Part shown: one piece after another, positions 1 through 8,535 of the stretch | Layout of the letters: every line of letters starts with the position of its first letter | How positions within the stretch are numbered: position 1 is the stretch's first letter | From: Clostridium sp. MB40-C1 | GTDB lineage: Bacteria > Bacillota > Clostridia > Clostridiales > Clostridiaceae | Direction of reading: 5' to 3' | DNA: 64,000 nt | Assembly (NCBI RefSeq): GCF_030913655.1 | Contig: NZ_CP133189.1 | Span: 434,001-498,000, forward strand | Made by a program: the position numbers and the translations under genes | The notes under the pieces: model-generated | What the model saw: the letters and a program-made list of their open reading frames with translations, nothing else | What the model was told of the DNA's origin: nothing | The model's database searches: none

Positions 1-26
1 ATTGTAACTTAATTACGGAGGTATCT

Positions 27-2681
27 ATGAACAAAAAGAGATTATTGATATTGGATGGTCACAGCCTTATGTATAGAGCTTTTTTTGCACTCCCTCAATT
101 TACAAATTCAGAAGGATTCCATACAAATGCAATATATGGTTTTGTAAAAATGCTTTTGAAAATGAAGGAAGAGATAAAGCCAGATTACATAGTTACAGCT
201 TTTGATAAGAAAGCACCTACTTTTAGACATAAAGCATATGAAGATTACAAAGCGGGAAGAGATAAAATGCCTTCAGAGCTTAGAGAACAATTTCCTGTAG
301 TCAAAGAGTTATTAGAAAAATTAGCAATAAACATCTTTGAAATAGATGGGTTTGAAGCTGATGATTTGATAGGAACCCTCTCTGTTTTTGCAGAAAATCA
401 GGATATAGAAGTTTACATAGTAACTGGGGATAAAGATGCGCTTCAACTTGCTAGTGATAGTGTAAAAGTTGTTATTAACAAAAAAGGAATGAGTGAAAAA
501 GAAGTTTATGATAAAAATAGAATGATAGAAGAATTTGGAGTAACTCCTAAACAATTTATAGACGTAAAAGGTCTTATGGGAGATAAATCTGATAATATTC
601 CTGGAGTCCCTGGAATAGGTAATAAAACCGCATATAAACTTATCAAAGAATATGGAAGTATGGAAAATTTGCTTCAAAATATAGATAAGGTAAGCGGAAA
701 AAAATTAAAAGAGAATTTAACACAATATAGTGAGCAGGCTATTTTCAGTAAAAAACTTGCCACAATAATGACAGAAGTGCCTATAGAAATAAATTTAGAT
801 GAAATAAAATCTAAAGAAGCTTATGATATTCATGCTGTAAAGGAAATTTTTCAGAAACTTGAATTTAAATCTTTATTACAAAATATGAATCATACAGAAG
901 ATAGTAAGGAAAATATCAGTGAAATTAATAATGAACAATCTGAAGAATTAGAAGAAAGTATTATAGACTATGAACAAATATCTACTTTAGAGGAATTTAA
1001 CCGTTTTATAGAAAGTATAAAAGAAGAAATATACATAAAGTTTGAGTTTTTAAATGAAAGTATATTGTCTAAAGCTGAATTTAGTAGAATATATATTAGA
1101 TTAATTGATAAAATTTATGTTGTAAATTTAAAAGAAATTTATGACAAAGATGAAAAGAATACTATAGAACTTTTAAGAAGATTATTTGAAAATGATAATG
1201 TAGATAAGATATGTCATGATGCAAAATTAGCTTATGTAATTTTAAATAAGTATAATATTAAATTTAAAGCTGTTAGGTTTGATACAAAAATAGCAGCGTA
1301 TTTAATAGAGCCATCAAATAAGGATTATATTTTAAGAGATATGGTAGAGATTTTTATAAAGAAATCTTTTCAGGGTGATGAAGAAGAAATAAAAATAAAA
1401 GAAACTTTCTATATAAAAGATATATATAAACAGTTAGAAGAGAAAATAAAAAGTTTAAATATGGAAGAATTGTACTATGATGTAGAGTTACCACTTGTTG
1501 AAGTATTAGCTTGTATGGAGTGTGAAGGATTTAAAGTAGACAGAGATAAACTTGTTGAGATTGGAGAAAGATTTAAGATAGAAATAGATTCTCTTGAAAA
1601 AGAGATATACAATCTTGCAGATGAGGAATTTAATATAAAGTCTCCAAAACAACTAGGAAAAATTTTATTTGAAAAATTGGATTTACCTGTTATTAAAAAG
1701 ACAAAAACAGGATATTCTACTAATGCAGAAGTGCTTGAAAAATTAGAGGATAAGCATCCTATAATTTCTAAAATAATTGAATATAGACAGATTACTAAGC
1801 TTAATTCTACTTATGTAGAGGGCTTGAAAAATGTAATTGATGTAGATGAAAAAATACACTCTAGTTTTAATCAAACAGTAACTACTACTGGGAGATTATC
1901 TAGTACTGAGCCAAACCTTCAGAATATACCTATAAAATATGAAATGGGAAGAGAAATAAGAAAGGTATTTGTTCCTAATAATGAAGAGTGTTTAATACTT
2001 TCAGCAGATTATTCTCAAATAGAACTTAGGGTTCTTGCTCATACTGCGGGAGATGAAAATTTAATAGATGCTTTTGTACACCATAGTGATATACACACAA
2101 AGACTGCTTCAGAAGTATTCAAAGTTCCAATTGAAGAAGTCACATCTTTGATGAGAAGCAATGCTAAAGCTGTAAATTTTGGTATAGTTTATGGAATAGG
2201 AGCTTTTAGCTTGGCAGAGGATATAAAGGTTTCAAGAAAAGAAGCAAAAGCATACATAGATGCTTATTTTGAAAGATATCCAAAAGTCAAAGAGTACATC
2301 AGTAATATAATAAATAAGGCTGAAAAAGAAGGTTTTGTATCTACCATAATGAATAGGAGAAGATCAATACCTGAAGTTCAATCAAAAAATAAGATTATAA
2401 GAGCTTTTGGGGAAAGACTTGCTATGAATACCCCAATACAAGGAAGTGCAGCTGACATTATAAAACTTGCTATGGTTAATGTTTATAAGGAATTAAAAAA
2501 GAGAAATTTAAAATCAACTCTTATACTTCAAGTGCATGATGAATTGATTCTAAATGTATATAAAGATGAAATTGAAGAGATTAAAAATATTGTTAAAGAA
2601 AAAATGGAAAAGGTTATTAAACTTTTGGTTCCATTAGAAGTGGATATAAATGTAGGAAGTACATGGTATGAAGCTAAATAA
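27..2681 (+). CDS. polA: DNA polymerase I
   Basis: Family A polymerase that fills gaps and removes RNA primers during Okazaki fragment maturation and repair. The 884-residue product has an N-terminal 5'-nuclease domain (about residues 1-290), a 3'-5' exonuclease-like domain (about 310-480) and the polymerase domain (about 490-884) with motif A DYSQIELR, motif B around RSNAKAVNFG and motif C QVHDE. The exonuclease-like domain has lost the DxE metal-binding motif (the equivalent stretch reads IKFEFL), so proofreading is probably absent, as in Bacillus polymerases. ATG is preceded by ACGGAGG. coaE and a lytic transglycosylase follow, a usual clostridial order, but a long repeat element lies between polA and coaE. 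Confidence 0.98.
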   Translation: MNKKRLLILDGHSLMYRAFFALPQFTNSEGFHTNAIYGFVKMLLKMKEEIKPDYIVTAFDKKAPTFRHKAYEDYKAGRDKMPSELREQFPVVKELLEKLAINIFEIDGFEADDLIGTLSVFAENQDIEVYIVTGDKDALQLASDSVKVVINKKGMSEKEVYDKNRMIEEFGVTPKQFIDVKGLMGDKSDNIPGVPGIGNKTAYKLIKEYGSMENLLQNIDKVSGKKLKENLTQYSEQAIFSKKLATIMTEVPIEINLDEIKSKEAYDIHAVKEIFQKLEFKSLLQNMNHTEDSKENISEINNEQSEELEESIIDYEQISTLEEFNRFIESIKEEIYIKFEFLNESILSKAEFSRIYIRLIDKIYVVNLKEIYDKDEKNTIELLRRLFENDNVDKICHDAKLAYVILNKYNIKFKAVRFDTKIAAYLIEPSNKDYILRDMVEIFIKKSFQGDEEEIKIKETFYIKDIYKQLEEKIKSLNMEELYYDVELPLVEVLACMECEGFKVDRDKLVEIGERFKIEIDSLEKEIYNLADEEFNIKSPKQLGKILFEKLDLPVIKKTKTGYSTNAEVLEKLEDKHPIISKIIEYRQITKLNSTYVEGLKNVIDVDEKIHSSFNQTVTTTGRLSSTEPNLQNIPIKYEMGREIRKVFVPNNEECLILSADYSQIELRVLAHTAGDENLIDAFVHHSDIHTKTASEVFKVPIEEVTSLMRSNAKAVNFGIVYGIGAFSLAEDIKVSRKEAKAYIDAYFERYPKVKEYISNIINKAEKEGFVSTIMNRRRSIPEVQSKNKIIRAFGERLAMNTPIQGSAADIIKLAMVNVYKELKKRNLKSTLILQVHDELILNVYKDEIEEIKNIVKEKMEKVIKLLVPLEVDINVGSTWYEAK

Positions 2682-2685
2682 TAGG

Positions 2686-3076
2686 TTCTAGATGCTAGGT
2701 TGTTTTGCTGGGGCAAAACTTTAAAAGAGAATCGCTAGTTGCTAATCGCTAATCTCTAAAAGAACTGTAGAAGATTTTAAAGAAGGTAGTTAAAGACTAA
2801 AAAAGTTACTAGTCACTAATGTCTAAAAGAGCCATAAGTTTTTAAAAAGGTATTTATAGACTTGCGACTAGAGATTAGAGATTATAAAAGAAGAAAGTTT
2901 AGGGTACTTGACAAAAATCTTTAAGCAAGCTAAAATCGCCCTAGCACCTAGCACCTAGCACCTAGCACCTAGCACCTAGCACCTAGCACCTAGCACCTAG
3001 CACCTAGCACCTAGCACCTAGCACCTAGCACCTAGCACCTAGCACCTAGCACCTAGCACCTAGCACCTAGCACCTA
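2686..3076 (+). repeat. Intergenic palindromic element, copy 1, with tandem tail
   Basis: The whole polA-coaE gap is a non-coding element. It starts with TGCTAGGT, then a hairpin GTTTTGC-TGGG-GCAAAAC (2702-2719), then an inverted pair around AATCTCTAA (from 2751) and TTAGAGATT (2875-2883), then TAGGGTACTTGACAAAAA and AAGCTAAAATCG, and ends in the CCTAGCA tandem array. The left TGCTAGGT is the inverse of the right ACCTAGCA. Four related copies occur at 18418, 27762, 54178 and 61047. No ORF is apparent in it. Confidence 0.85.
2940..3076 (+). repeat. Perfect 7-bp tandem array, 19 x CCTAGCA
   Basis: Positions 2940-3072 are 19 uninterrupted copies of CCTAGCA, followed by a partial unit CCTA and an A-run. 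The array ends about 4 bases before the GGGGG of the coaE ribosome binding site and 16 bases before its ATG, so it lies in or directly before the coaE leader. Perfect identity between units indicates recent slippage or expansion. A 15-unit array of the same heptamer lies before cobO. Confidence 0.97.
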
Positions 3077-3092
3077 AAAAAGGGGGAAGAAT

Positions 3093-3719
3093 ATGATTAA
3101 AGTTGGTCTAACTGGAGGAATAGGCAGTGGAAAAAGCACTGTATCAAAAATGATTATAGAAAAGAATATACCTGTTGTGGATGCGGATTTGATTTCAAGA
3201 GAAGTTCTAGGTTTATATCCCGAAACTCTCCATGAAATAAAGGCTGTTTTTGGAGAAGAATTTATAGACAATGAAGGAAATTTAAAAAGAAAAGAACTTG
3301 GAAATCATATATTCAAAAGTGACGAACTTAGAAAAAAACTTGAAAATATTTTAATTCCTTATATAAAAAGAGAAATATTTAATAGAATAGAAAAATATAA
3401 TAATGTGAAAGAAAAATTATGCATAATAGATGCACCAACATTGATAGAACATTCTATACATAAAGAAATGGATTATAATATTTTAATTTGGGTAAATAGA
3501 GATATTCAAATAAAACGTGTAATGGCAAGAGATAATTTGGATGAAAGACAAATAAATAATAGAATTAATTCTCAAATGAGGCTTGAAGATAAGAGAAAAG
3601 AAGTTGATTATATAATAGATAACAGTGGGGACTTAAATTATACAAGAGGACAATTAGAAGACATACTAAGAGAAATTACTTTAAATGGAGGCAAAAATGA
3701 GGGCAAGAAAGAAAGTTAG
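3093..3719 (+). CDS. coaE: Dephospho-CoA kinase
   Basis: Last step of coenzyme A synthesis: ATP-dependent phosphorylation of the 3'-OH of dephospho-CoA in the cytoplasm. The 208-residue protein opens with MIKVGLTGGIGSGKSTVS, which contains the Walker A motif GGIGSGKS, followed by the family features DADLISRE and IDAPTLIE and the arginine-rich lid (VMARDN). Length is normal. The start ATG has a GGGGGAAG ribosome site directly after a 19-unit heptamer array. It overlaps the lytic transglycosylase gene by 23 bases, so the two are probably co-translated. The polA-coaE-transglycosylase order fits clostridia. Confidence 0.96.
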   Translation: MIKVGLTGGIGSGKSTVSKMIIEKNIPVVDADLISREVLGLYPETLHEIKAVFGEEFIDNEGNLKRKELGNHIFKSDELRKKLENILIPYIKREIFNRIEKYNNVKEKLCIIDAPTLIEHSIHKEMDYNILIWVNRDIQIKRVMARDNLDERQINNRINSQMRLEDKRKEVDYIIDNSGDLNYTRGQLEDILREITLNGGKNEGKKES

Positions 3720-4272
3720 AATTATAGCTGTTTTAGCTATAATTATTATTCTAATGATTAATGTAAAAACTATAGGAAAAATTATCTACCCTATAAAATA
3801 TGAAAATCACATTAAAAAATATTCTGCTATGTACAATATAGATCCGTATATGGTTGCGGCTATAATAAAGGTAGAAAGTAATTATGATAAAAATGCTCTT
3901 TCGAAGAAAAAAGCTATTGGACTTATGCAACTTACACCTTCTACAGCAAGGGAAGTTGCAGAGAAAATGGATATTGAAAATTTTACTCCAGAGATGATAT
4001 TAGACCCTGAGTTAAATATAAAAATGGGGTGCTGGTATATAGATAATTTGAAAAAAGAGTTTGGAAATAATATGGAGTTGGTATTAGCCGCTTATAATGG
4101 AGGAAGAGGTAATGTTAAAAAGTGGTTAAAAAATCGAGAGAATTCTAAAGACGGACAAAATCTTCACTATATACCTTTCAAAGAAACAGATAAGTATGTA
4201 AAAAAAGTTAAGGTAAATCACAATATTTACAAATATTTATATAGTGATAAAAAACATAATTTACTTAATTAA
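3697..4272 (+). CDS. Membrane-anchored lytic transglycosylase (Slt domain)
   Basis: Predicted peptidoglycan lytic transglycosylase. A hydrophobic segment near the N-terminus (IIAVLAIIIILMI) anchors it, and the rest is an SLT domain with the catalytic-glutamate motif IIKVESNYD, then ALSKKKAIGLMQL and AAYNGG. The ATG at 3697 has GGAGG five bases upstream and is preferred over ATG 3685, which lies before that site; this gives 191 residues. The gene overlaps the end of coaE, so it is in the same operon. Size suits the short E. coli EmtA/Bacillus-type SLT proteins. The exact cell-cycle role cannot be read from sequence. Confidence 0.93.
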   Translation: MRARKKVRIIAVLAIIIILMINVKTIGKIIYPIKYENHIKKYSAMYNIDPYMVAAIIKVESNYDKNALSKKKAIGLMQLTPSTAREVAEKMDIENFTPEMILDPELNIKMGCWYIDNLKKEFGNNMELVLAAYNGGRGNVKKWLKNRENSKDGQNLHYIPFKETDKYVKKVKVNHNIYKYLYSDKKHNLLN

Positions 4273-4306
4273 TATGTACCTTTGAAATAAAATTTAACAC
4301 GTGGTA

Positions 4307-4336
4307 TTGACAGTTAGTGATATGGTAGTGTAATAT
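4307..4336 (+). promoter_or_regulatory. SigmaA-type promoter for tRNA-Leu
   Basis: TTGACA at 4307-4312 and TAATAT at 4331-4336 with an 18-base spacer. Predicted start near 4343, about 28 bases before the tRNA. The -10 box lies inside the left arm of the hairpin at 4328-4364. Confidence 0.7.
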
Positions 4337-4368
4337 TATTTTGTAAGAAACAATAATATTACACTTTT
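4328..4368 (+). terminator. Hairpin terminator after the transglycosylase gene
   Basis: A perfect 13-bp stem (GTGTAATATTATT at 4328-4340 and its complement at 4352-4364) with an 11-base loop, followed by TTTT. It would end the polA-coaE-transglycosylase transcript but overlaps the tRNA promoter. Confidence 0.6.
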
Positions 4369-4370
4369 GT

Positions 4371-4455
4371 GCAGGAGTGGCGGAATCGGCAGACGCGCAC
4401 GTTTAAGGGGCGTGTACCGCAAGGTGTACGGGTTCAAGTCCCGTTTCCTGCACCA
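4371..4455 (+). tRNA. tRNA-Leu, anticodon AAG
   Basis: A complete class II tRNA. Acceptor stem GCAGGAG pairs with TTCCTGC, the T-arm is ACGGG-TTCAAGT-CCCGT, a long variable arm (TACCGCAAGGTGT) is present, and CCA is encoded. The anticodon stem CACGT/GCGTG encloses loop TTAAGGG, which puts AAG at 4405-4407, with T33 and G37 as expected for leucine CUN readers. The unmodified A34 would read CUU; conversion to inosine would widen decoding. Stem-by-stem folding was done by eye; tRNAscan-SE would settle the anticodon. Confidence 0.95.
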
Positions 4456-4488
4456 TTTATTTAAATATAATTGTATATATTTAGGGAG

Positions 4489-4534
4489 TAACCACACGTT
4501 TATTTATGTTAATACATCGGTGGTTAGTTTTTTA
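4489..4534 (+). terminator. Terminator after tRNA-Leu
   Basis: TAACCAC at 4489-4495 pairs with GTGGTTA at 4520-4526 and is followed by GTTTTTTTA. The loop is 24 bases, so the hairpin is less compact than others here. Confidence 0.6.
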
Positions 4535-4572
4535 TATTCAAGTTAAAATTAAAATGAACTTTAGGAGGGGCA

Positions 4573-5007
4573 ATGAGTAAGTATTTAATAATAAATGCAA
4601 AGATTTTACCAGAAGTATTTTACAAAGTTGTTCAAGCTAAAGAATTATTAAAAATTGGCCAAGTTAAGGATATTACTGAGGCGGTTAAAGCGGTTGGTAT
4701 AAGTAGAAGCTCTTATTATAAGTATAAAGATTATGTTTTTTCTGTTTCAGAAGGAACCAATGTACAAAAAGCTACTATAGGATTTTTACTATTCCATAAA
4801 GCTGGAGCTTTATCTAAAATATTAGATAAAATAGCTAAAGTAAATGGGAACATATTAACTATAAGTCAAGATATACCTATAAATAATGCAGCTAATGTGT
4901 CTATAACATTTGATATTTCAAATATGAATATAGATTTAGATACTTTAATTGAGGAGATAGGTCAAATGAAGAATGTAGCAAAAGTTGATCTTATTGCTAT
5001 GGAATAA
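4573..5007 (+). CDS. pheB: ACT domain-containing protein (UPF0735/PheB family)
   Basis: The 144-residue product matches the PheB/UPF0735 family: an N-terminal helix-turn-helix-like segment (about residues 20-55, ITEAVKAVGISRSSYYKY) and a C-terminal ACT fold (about 68-144), a small-molecule sensing domain usual in amino-acid metabolism. In Bacillus the orthologue sits next to pheA; here no aromatic biosynthesis gene is adjacent, so a role in phenylalanine control is inference from the family. AGGAGGGG precedes the ATG by a short gap. It is monocistronic, between the tRNA terminator and a strong terminator at 5115. Confidence 0.85.
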   Translation: MSKYLIINAKILPEVFYKVVQAKELLKIGQVKDITEAVKAVGISRSSYYKYKDYVFSVSEGTNVQKATIGFLLFHKAGALSKILDKIAKVNGNILTISQDIPINNAANVSITFDISNMNIDLDTLIEEIGQMKNVAKVDLIAME

Positions 5008-5114
5008 AAGATTGAATTTTTAACAAATAGCATACCTATACCCCCTTAAATGTAAGATAGTATGAATGAAAAGTACGTTTTATATAAGAACATGAAGTGC
5101 GTAATAATAACTAA

Positions 5115-5165
5115 TAAAAAAACTTGGTCTCTAAAGTTTTATACTTTAGAGACCAAGTTTTTTTA
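5115..5165 (+). terminator. Strong intrinsic terminator
   Basis: Stem of about 20 bp (AACTTGGTCTCTAAAG... with CTTTAGAGACCAAGTT) and a 5-6 base loop, ending in a T-run at 5158-5164. It lies about 110 bases after the ACT-domain gene and before the GNAT gene. Confidence 0.88.
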
Positions 5166-5215
5166 GAGGAAATTTCTATGTTATGTAGAAATTAATATTT
5201 CAAGAGGTGTTTAAT

Positions 5216-5728
5216 ATGTTCCATATTGAATTCAAATTTGAAGATATTGAGATATTAAGTATAGAAAAACAAGATTTGGGTAATATATATGAATGGTACG
5301 TGAATGAAGAATTGGAAAAAGGCCAATGTGGTAACAATAGTGTTTGCGAAAAGGATTTCTATGAGAGATTTTTAGAATACTATTTTAGTGAATGTGAGTT
5401 TTTTCTAAAGATAAATAGAAAAAAGAATTTAATAGGTATTGTAAAGGGAAGAATTGAATTTAAGAATCCAAATAAAGTGTGGATAACTTATATTATGGTA
5501 GATCATCCTCTTAGGGGGGATGGTTTAGGGAGTAAAATACTAAATAAAGTTATAAATTATTTTGTTTCAGAATATGGCATATGTAAATTTTATGTTAAAG
5601 TAGGGGAGAATGATGAAGAATGTATTGATTTTTTAAAGAAAAACGGATTTCGTATTATAAGATTTACTATAGAAAAAAGTGTGAGTATGAGTAGCAGTTC
5701 ATTTATAATTTTTTCTAAAACAATATAA
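5216..5728 (+). CDS. GNAT-family N-acetyltransferase
   Basis: Probable acetyl-CoA-dependent acyltransferase of unknown substrate. The signature is in the second half: VDHPLRGDGLGSKIL (motif A, acetyl-CoA pyrophosphate loop RGDGLG), followed by a strand (KFYVKVGE) and FLKKNGFR, the usual GNAT C-terminal elements. ATG 5216 is preferred over GTG 5207 because AGAGGTG sits about six bases upstream of it and would overlap the GTG; product 170 residues. It stands alone between a terminator and an intergenic gap, so context gives no substrate. Confidence 0.8.
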   Translation: MFHIEFKFEDIEILSIEKQDLGNIYEWYVNEELEKGQCGNNSVCEKDFYERFLEYYFSECEFFLKINRKKNLIGIVKGRIEFKNPNKVWITYIMVDHPLRGDGLGSKILNKVINYFVSEYGICKFYVKVGENDEECIDFLKKNGFRIIRFTIEKSVSMSSSSFIIFSKTI

Positions 5729-5979
5729 AATGACTTTTAGTCTTAGGGGGATGTTAACCCCATATGAAACTTAGAAATTGTTATTCAAAAGCGCACACTA
5801 TTAGCTGAAACTTATAGAAGCAAGAACGTTACATATGCTAGCCATAAGATAAAGTGCTGTATAATGATAAACAGATATTTTAAAACTTTAGTTTATGTAT
5901 AGGCTGAATTGATAAAGTACACATGTATTTGAAATTCACGTATGAAAACTTATTCACCAAGTGATTGGGAGGTGGAAAA
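5729..5979. other. Intergenic leader region, no recognised element
   Basis: About 250 bases before the NlpC/P60 gene. It contains GGGG-ATGTTAA-CCCC near 5746 and several short complementary pieces. I looked for c-di-AMP, c-di-GMP and purine riboswitch consensus cores and saw none. Confidence 0.3.
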
Positions 5980-6549
5980 ATGAATAGTTATTTCCGTAAA
6001 TTCATTTTACTACTAGCATTTTGTTTCGTAATTAATGCTAGTACTCAGAGTGCTTTAGCAGATATAGGACATGAAAATAATTTAAATGTTAATGTATGTT
6101 CTACTAAATTAGAAAGTAATAGGATTTTAAGAGTTCCTGAAAAACAAGTTGACAGGGAAAGATTATCTAGAGGAAGCAATAGCATTACAGATAGATTAGT
6201 AGAATATTCTTATAAATTTATAGGAAAGCCTTATGTTTGGGCTGCAGCGGGACCAATGTCGTTTGATTGTTCAGGATTTACATTATATGTTTATAATAAG
6301 TTTGGATATTCACTTCCACATTATACAGGATATCAAGTTGAGATGGGAAATAGTGTATCAAAGCAAAACTTAAAAACAGGAGATTTGATATTTTTTAATA
6401 CCACTGGATTAAACAGCCATGTAGGTATTTATATAGGGGGGGGAAGGTTTATTCATGCATCTTCAGGTAAAGGGAGTATTACCATAAGTGAATTAGATAA
6501 GCCATATTATAGACAAAGATATTCTACAGCAAGAAGAATTATAGAATAA
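5980..6549 (+). CDS. Secreted NlpC/P60 peptidoglycan endopeptidase
   Basis: Predicted cell-wall hydrolase that cuts peptide stems. A signal peptide is clear (MNSYFRKFILLLAFCFV... cleaved near ALA-DIG). After a linker of about 45 residues comes the NlpC/P60 domain: catalytic Cys in FDCSGF, first His in NSHVGIYIG, and the third polar residue in RFIHASS. There is no recognised SH3 or LysM wall-binding domain, so this is a minimal enzyme. ATG 5980 with GGGAGGTGG upstream is the start, not TTG 5965; product 189 residues. Monocistronic with its own terminator at 6567. Confidence 0.93.
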   Translation: MNSYFRKFILLLAFCFVINASTQSALADIGHENNLNVNVCSTKLESNRILRVPEKQVDRERLSRGSNSITDRLVEYSYKFIGKPYVWAAAGPMSFDCSGFTLYVYNKFGYSLPHYTGYQVEMGNSVSKQNLKTGDLIFFNTTGLNSHVGIYIGGGRFIHASSGKGSITISELDKPYYRQRYSTARRIIE

Positions 6550-6566
6550 AAAATATATGCTAACAA

Positions 6567-6618
6567 GTATACTAAAAATTCCGGCTAATTTAGCTGGAGT
6601 TTTTAGTATATATTTTTA
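6567..6618 (+). terminator. Terminator after NlpC/P60 gene
   Basis: TATACTAAAAATTCCGGCTAA pairs with TTAGCTGGAGTTTTTAGTATA around a very small loop. The flanks are AT-rich, so it may act in both directions. Confidence 0.8.
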
Positions 6619-6680
6619 TGTTATGAAATAGAATTGAAGTAGATAGAAATTTATAGTAATTTGGGTTGGGGGGATAATTA

Positions 6681-7409
6681 ATGAAGTATACAAGATATGA
6701 TATGAAAAGAAAAAATAATAATCTCATATTTTTTATAGTTATAATAGCTGGTATTTTAATTTTTGCATTTATTGCAGGTACTATTATTTCAAACTTTTTC
6801 ATAAAAGATAAAAATAATAATAGTAATCCAACTGAAAATTCACCTAAGAAAAATGCTACGATTATAAAAAAAGAAGATAATAAGACGGATAAAAAACAAG
6901 AAAAAGTTCAGAATATTACAGAGTATTCAGCTATTCAGTGTGGGGTATTTTCTAATAAAGATAATGCAGAAACTTTAAAACAAGAATTGAATCAATTTGG
7001 AAAATCTTTTTTAGTGACTGAAGGGGACAAGGTTAAGGTTATATTTGGAATATATTCTCAAAAGGAAGAAGATGAAGTTTTAAAACTCTTAGATAGTAAG
7101 AAAAAAGAATATTCTAAAATAAAATTTAATATTCAGCCTAAAGATGAGTGCGATATTCAGATTTGTAAATTAATAGATGCAAACTTACAGATAATACATA
7201 AACTTAATGATAGTAAAGTAAAGGCAGTTCATACCAACCAAATAAAAGAATGGTCATCTAAGTTAGAAGAGACAAGCAAAGAAGAAAGTAATTATAAAGC
7301 TTTGGTGTTATTGAAAAATAATATTAATAATTTACCTAAAGAAATATCTAAAGAACATATAGAACAGCAGAATGCATTTTTATATAAAGTATTAAATGAG
7401 ATTAAGTGA
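6681..7409 (+). CDS. SPOR domain-containing membrane protein
   Basis: A 242-residue protein with a short basic N-terminus, one transmembrane helix (about residues 14-37), a Lys/Asn/Glu-rich linker, and a SPOR domain (about residues 85-155, beginning YSAIQCGVFSNKDNAE). SPOR domains bind denuded peptidoglycan at division sites or in the sporulation septum. The C-terminal third (about 160-242) is helical and unassigned. ATG 6681 has GGGGGG upstream. It is a single gene with terminators on both sides. A role at the septum is inferred from the domain alone. Confidence 0.82.
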   Translation: MKYTRYDMKRKNNNLIFFIVIIAGILIFAFIAGTIISNFFIKDKNNNSNPTENSPKKNATIIKKEDNKTDKKQEKVQNITEYSAIQCGVFSNKDNAETLKQELNQFGKSFLVTEGDKVKVIFGIYSQKEEDEVLKLLDSKKKEYSKIKFNIQPKDECDIQICKLIDANLQIIHKLNDSKVKAVHTNQIKEWSSKLEETSKEESNYKALVLLKNNINNLPKEISKEHIEQQNAFLYKVLNEIK

Positions 7410-7445
7410 AATATCTATAAAAATAATTAAAAATTTTTTATTATT

Positions 7446-7486
7446 AGACTGTTGGTGAATTGGATGAATTTTCAACAGTCTTTTTT
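7446..7486 (+). terminator. Terminator after SPOR gene
   Basis: AGACTGTTG at 7446-7454 pairs with CAACAGTCT at 7473-7481, followed by TTTTTT. Confidence 0.85.
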
Positions 7487-7686
7487 GTGTTTTGAAAAAT
7501 AAAGAATATCAGATTTTTTAAAGTTTTTAAAAGATCAATCTAAAGATTGTTTAATATTATGATATAGCTTTCATACAATAGTATATTAATATAAATTTAA
7601 TAATTTTTTATATGGGTATGTACTTGTTTAAGTACATATTAAATGTTAAACTATATAGGATAAAAAGGTTAAGTGAGGTATATAAG

Positions 7687-7935
7687 GTGAGAAGTAAAGG
7701 AATGGTATTATTTATAATACTACTAGGTGCCATTGCTGGCAACTTTATCGGAGATATTCTAGGTAGTAGTGTGAAAACATTAAGTTTTTTAAAAATAGCA
7801 TATCCTATAGGAACTTCTAGCCCACTTGTATTAAACTTGAAAGTAATTAAGTTAACTTTAGGTATTGATTTCAACATTAATTTGATGAGTATTGTTGGGA
7901 TTGTTTTAGCTATGGTCTTATATAGAAAATACTAG
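7687..7935 (+). CDS. DUF4321 small membrane protein
   Basis: An 82-residue membrane protein of the DUF4321 family, usually found directly before maf in clostridia, as here. Two hydrophobic segments: one near the N-terminus ([20 protein letters not shown]) and one at the C-terminus ([14 protein letters not shown]). The GTG at 7687 has GTGAGG about eight bases upstream and is preferred to GTG 7612, which would add 25 residues with no ribosome site. The gene ends 10 bases before maf. Function is unknown; its constant position suggests a link to envelope or division genes. Confidence 0.8.
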   Translation: MRSKGMVLFIILLGAIAGNFIGDILGSSVKTLSFLKIAYPIGTSSPLVLNLKVIKLTLGIDFNINLMSIVGIVLAMVLYRKY

Positions 7936-7945
7936 GAGTGATAAA

Positions 7946-8521
7946 GTGCGTATAGTTTTGGCTTCAGCCTCTATAAGAAGACAGGAACTTTTGAGGAAAT
8001 TATTACATAATTTTGACATTGTTGTCAGTGATTTTGATGAAAATGAAGTAGAATTTAAAGGTGATTGTTCGAAGTATGTTATGGAACTTGCAAAAAATAA
8101 AGCTTTAGCAGTTTCTAATATAATAAATACTGATGCAATTATAATTGGAAGTGATACAGTAGTAGCATATGAAGATTGTATGCTAGGTAAACCTAAAAAT
8201 GAGTTGGAAGCATTTTGTATGCTAAATCTTTTGAATGGAAAGGTACACCAAGTATATTCAGGAATAGCTATATATGATTCTAGTTCTGGAGAATTAAATA
8301 CTGACTATGTATGCACGAAAGTTAAGTTTTCTAAGTTAACTGAGGAAGATATAAAGAAATATATAGCCACAGGAGAACCAATGGATAAAGCTGGTGCATA
8401 TGGTATTCAAGGGTATGGTGGAGTTTTTGTTGAAAGAATTGAAGGTTGCTATTATAATGTAGTAGGATTACCTTTAAATAAATTAAAATTTATGCTAAGG
8501 GACATGGGGGTAAATTTGTAA
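7946..8521 (+). CDS. maf: Maf-family nucleotide pyrophosphatase
   Basis: Hydrolyses non-canonical or pyrimidine nucleoside triphosphates (dTTP/UTP in the YhdE-like branch) and inhibits septum formation when overproduced. The 191-residue protein starts [16 protein letters not shown], with the Maf signature SxSxRR, followed by [10 protein letters not shown] and GKPKN, and [12 protein letters not shown]. The start is GTG with AGGAGTG upstream. It is the second gene of the DUF4321-maf-radC-mre cluster; the spacing to radC is 14 bases. Confidence 0.95.
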   Translation: MRIVLASASIRRQELLRKLLHNFDIVVSDFDENEVEFKGDCSKYVMELAKNKALAVSNIINTDAIIIGSDTVVAYEDCMLGKPKNELEAFCMLNLLNGKVHQVYSGIAIYDSSSGELNTDYVCTKVKFSKLTEEDIKKYIATGEPMDKAGAYGIQGYGGVFVERIEGCYYNVVGLPLNKLKFMLRDMGVNL

Positions 8522-8535
8522 AGGAGTAGGGATAT

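Noticed and set aside
2940-3076. CCTAGCA arrays as CRISPR repeats
   Set aside because: The unit is 7 bases and repeats head to tail without spacers; no cas genes are in the window.
5729-5979. c-di-AMP or c-di-GMP riboswitch before the NlpC/P60 gene
   Set aside because: No conserved core sequence for either class could be found on reading.
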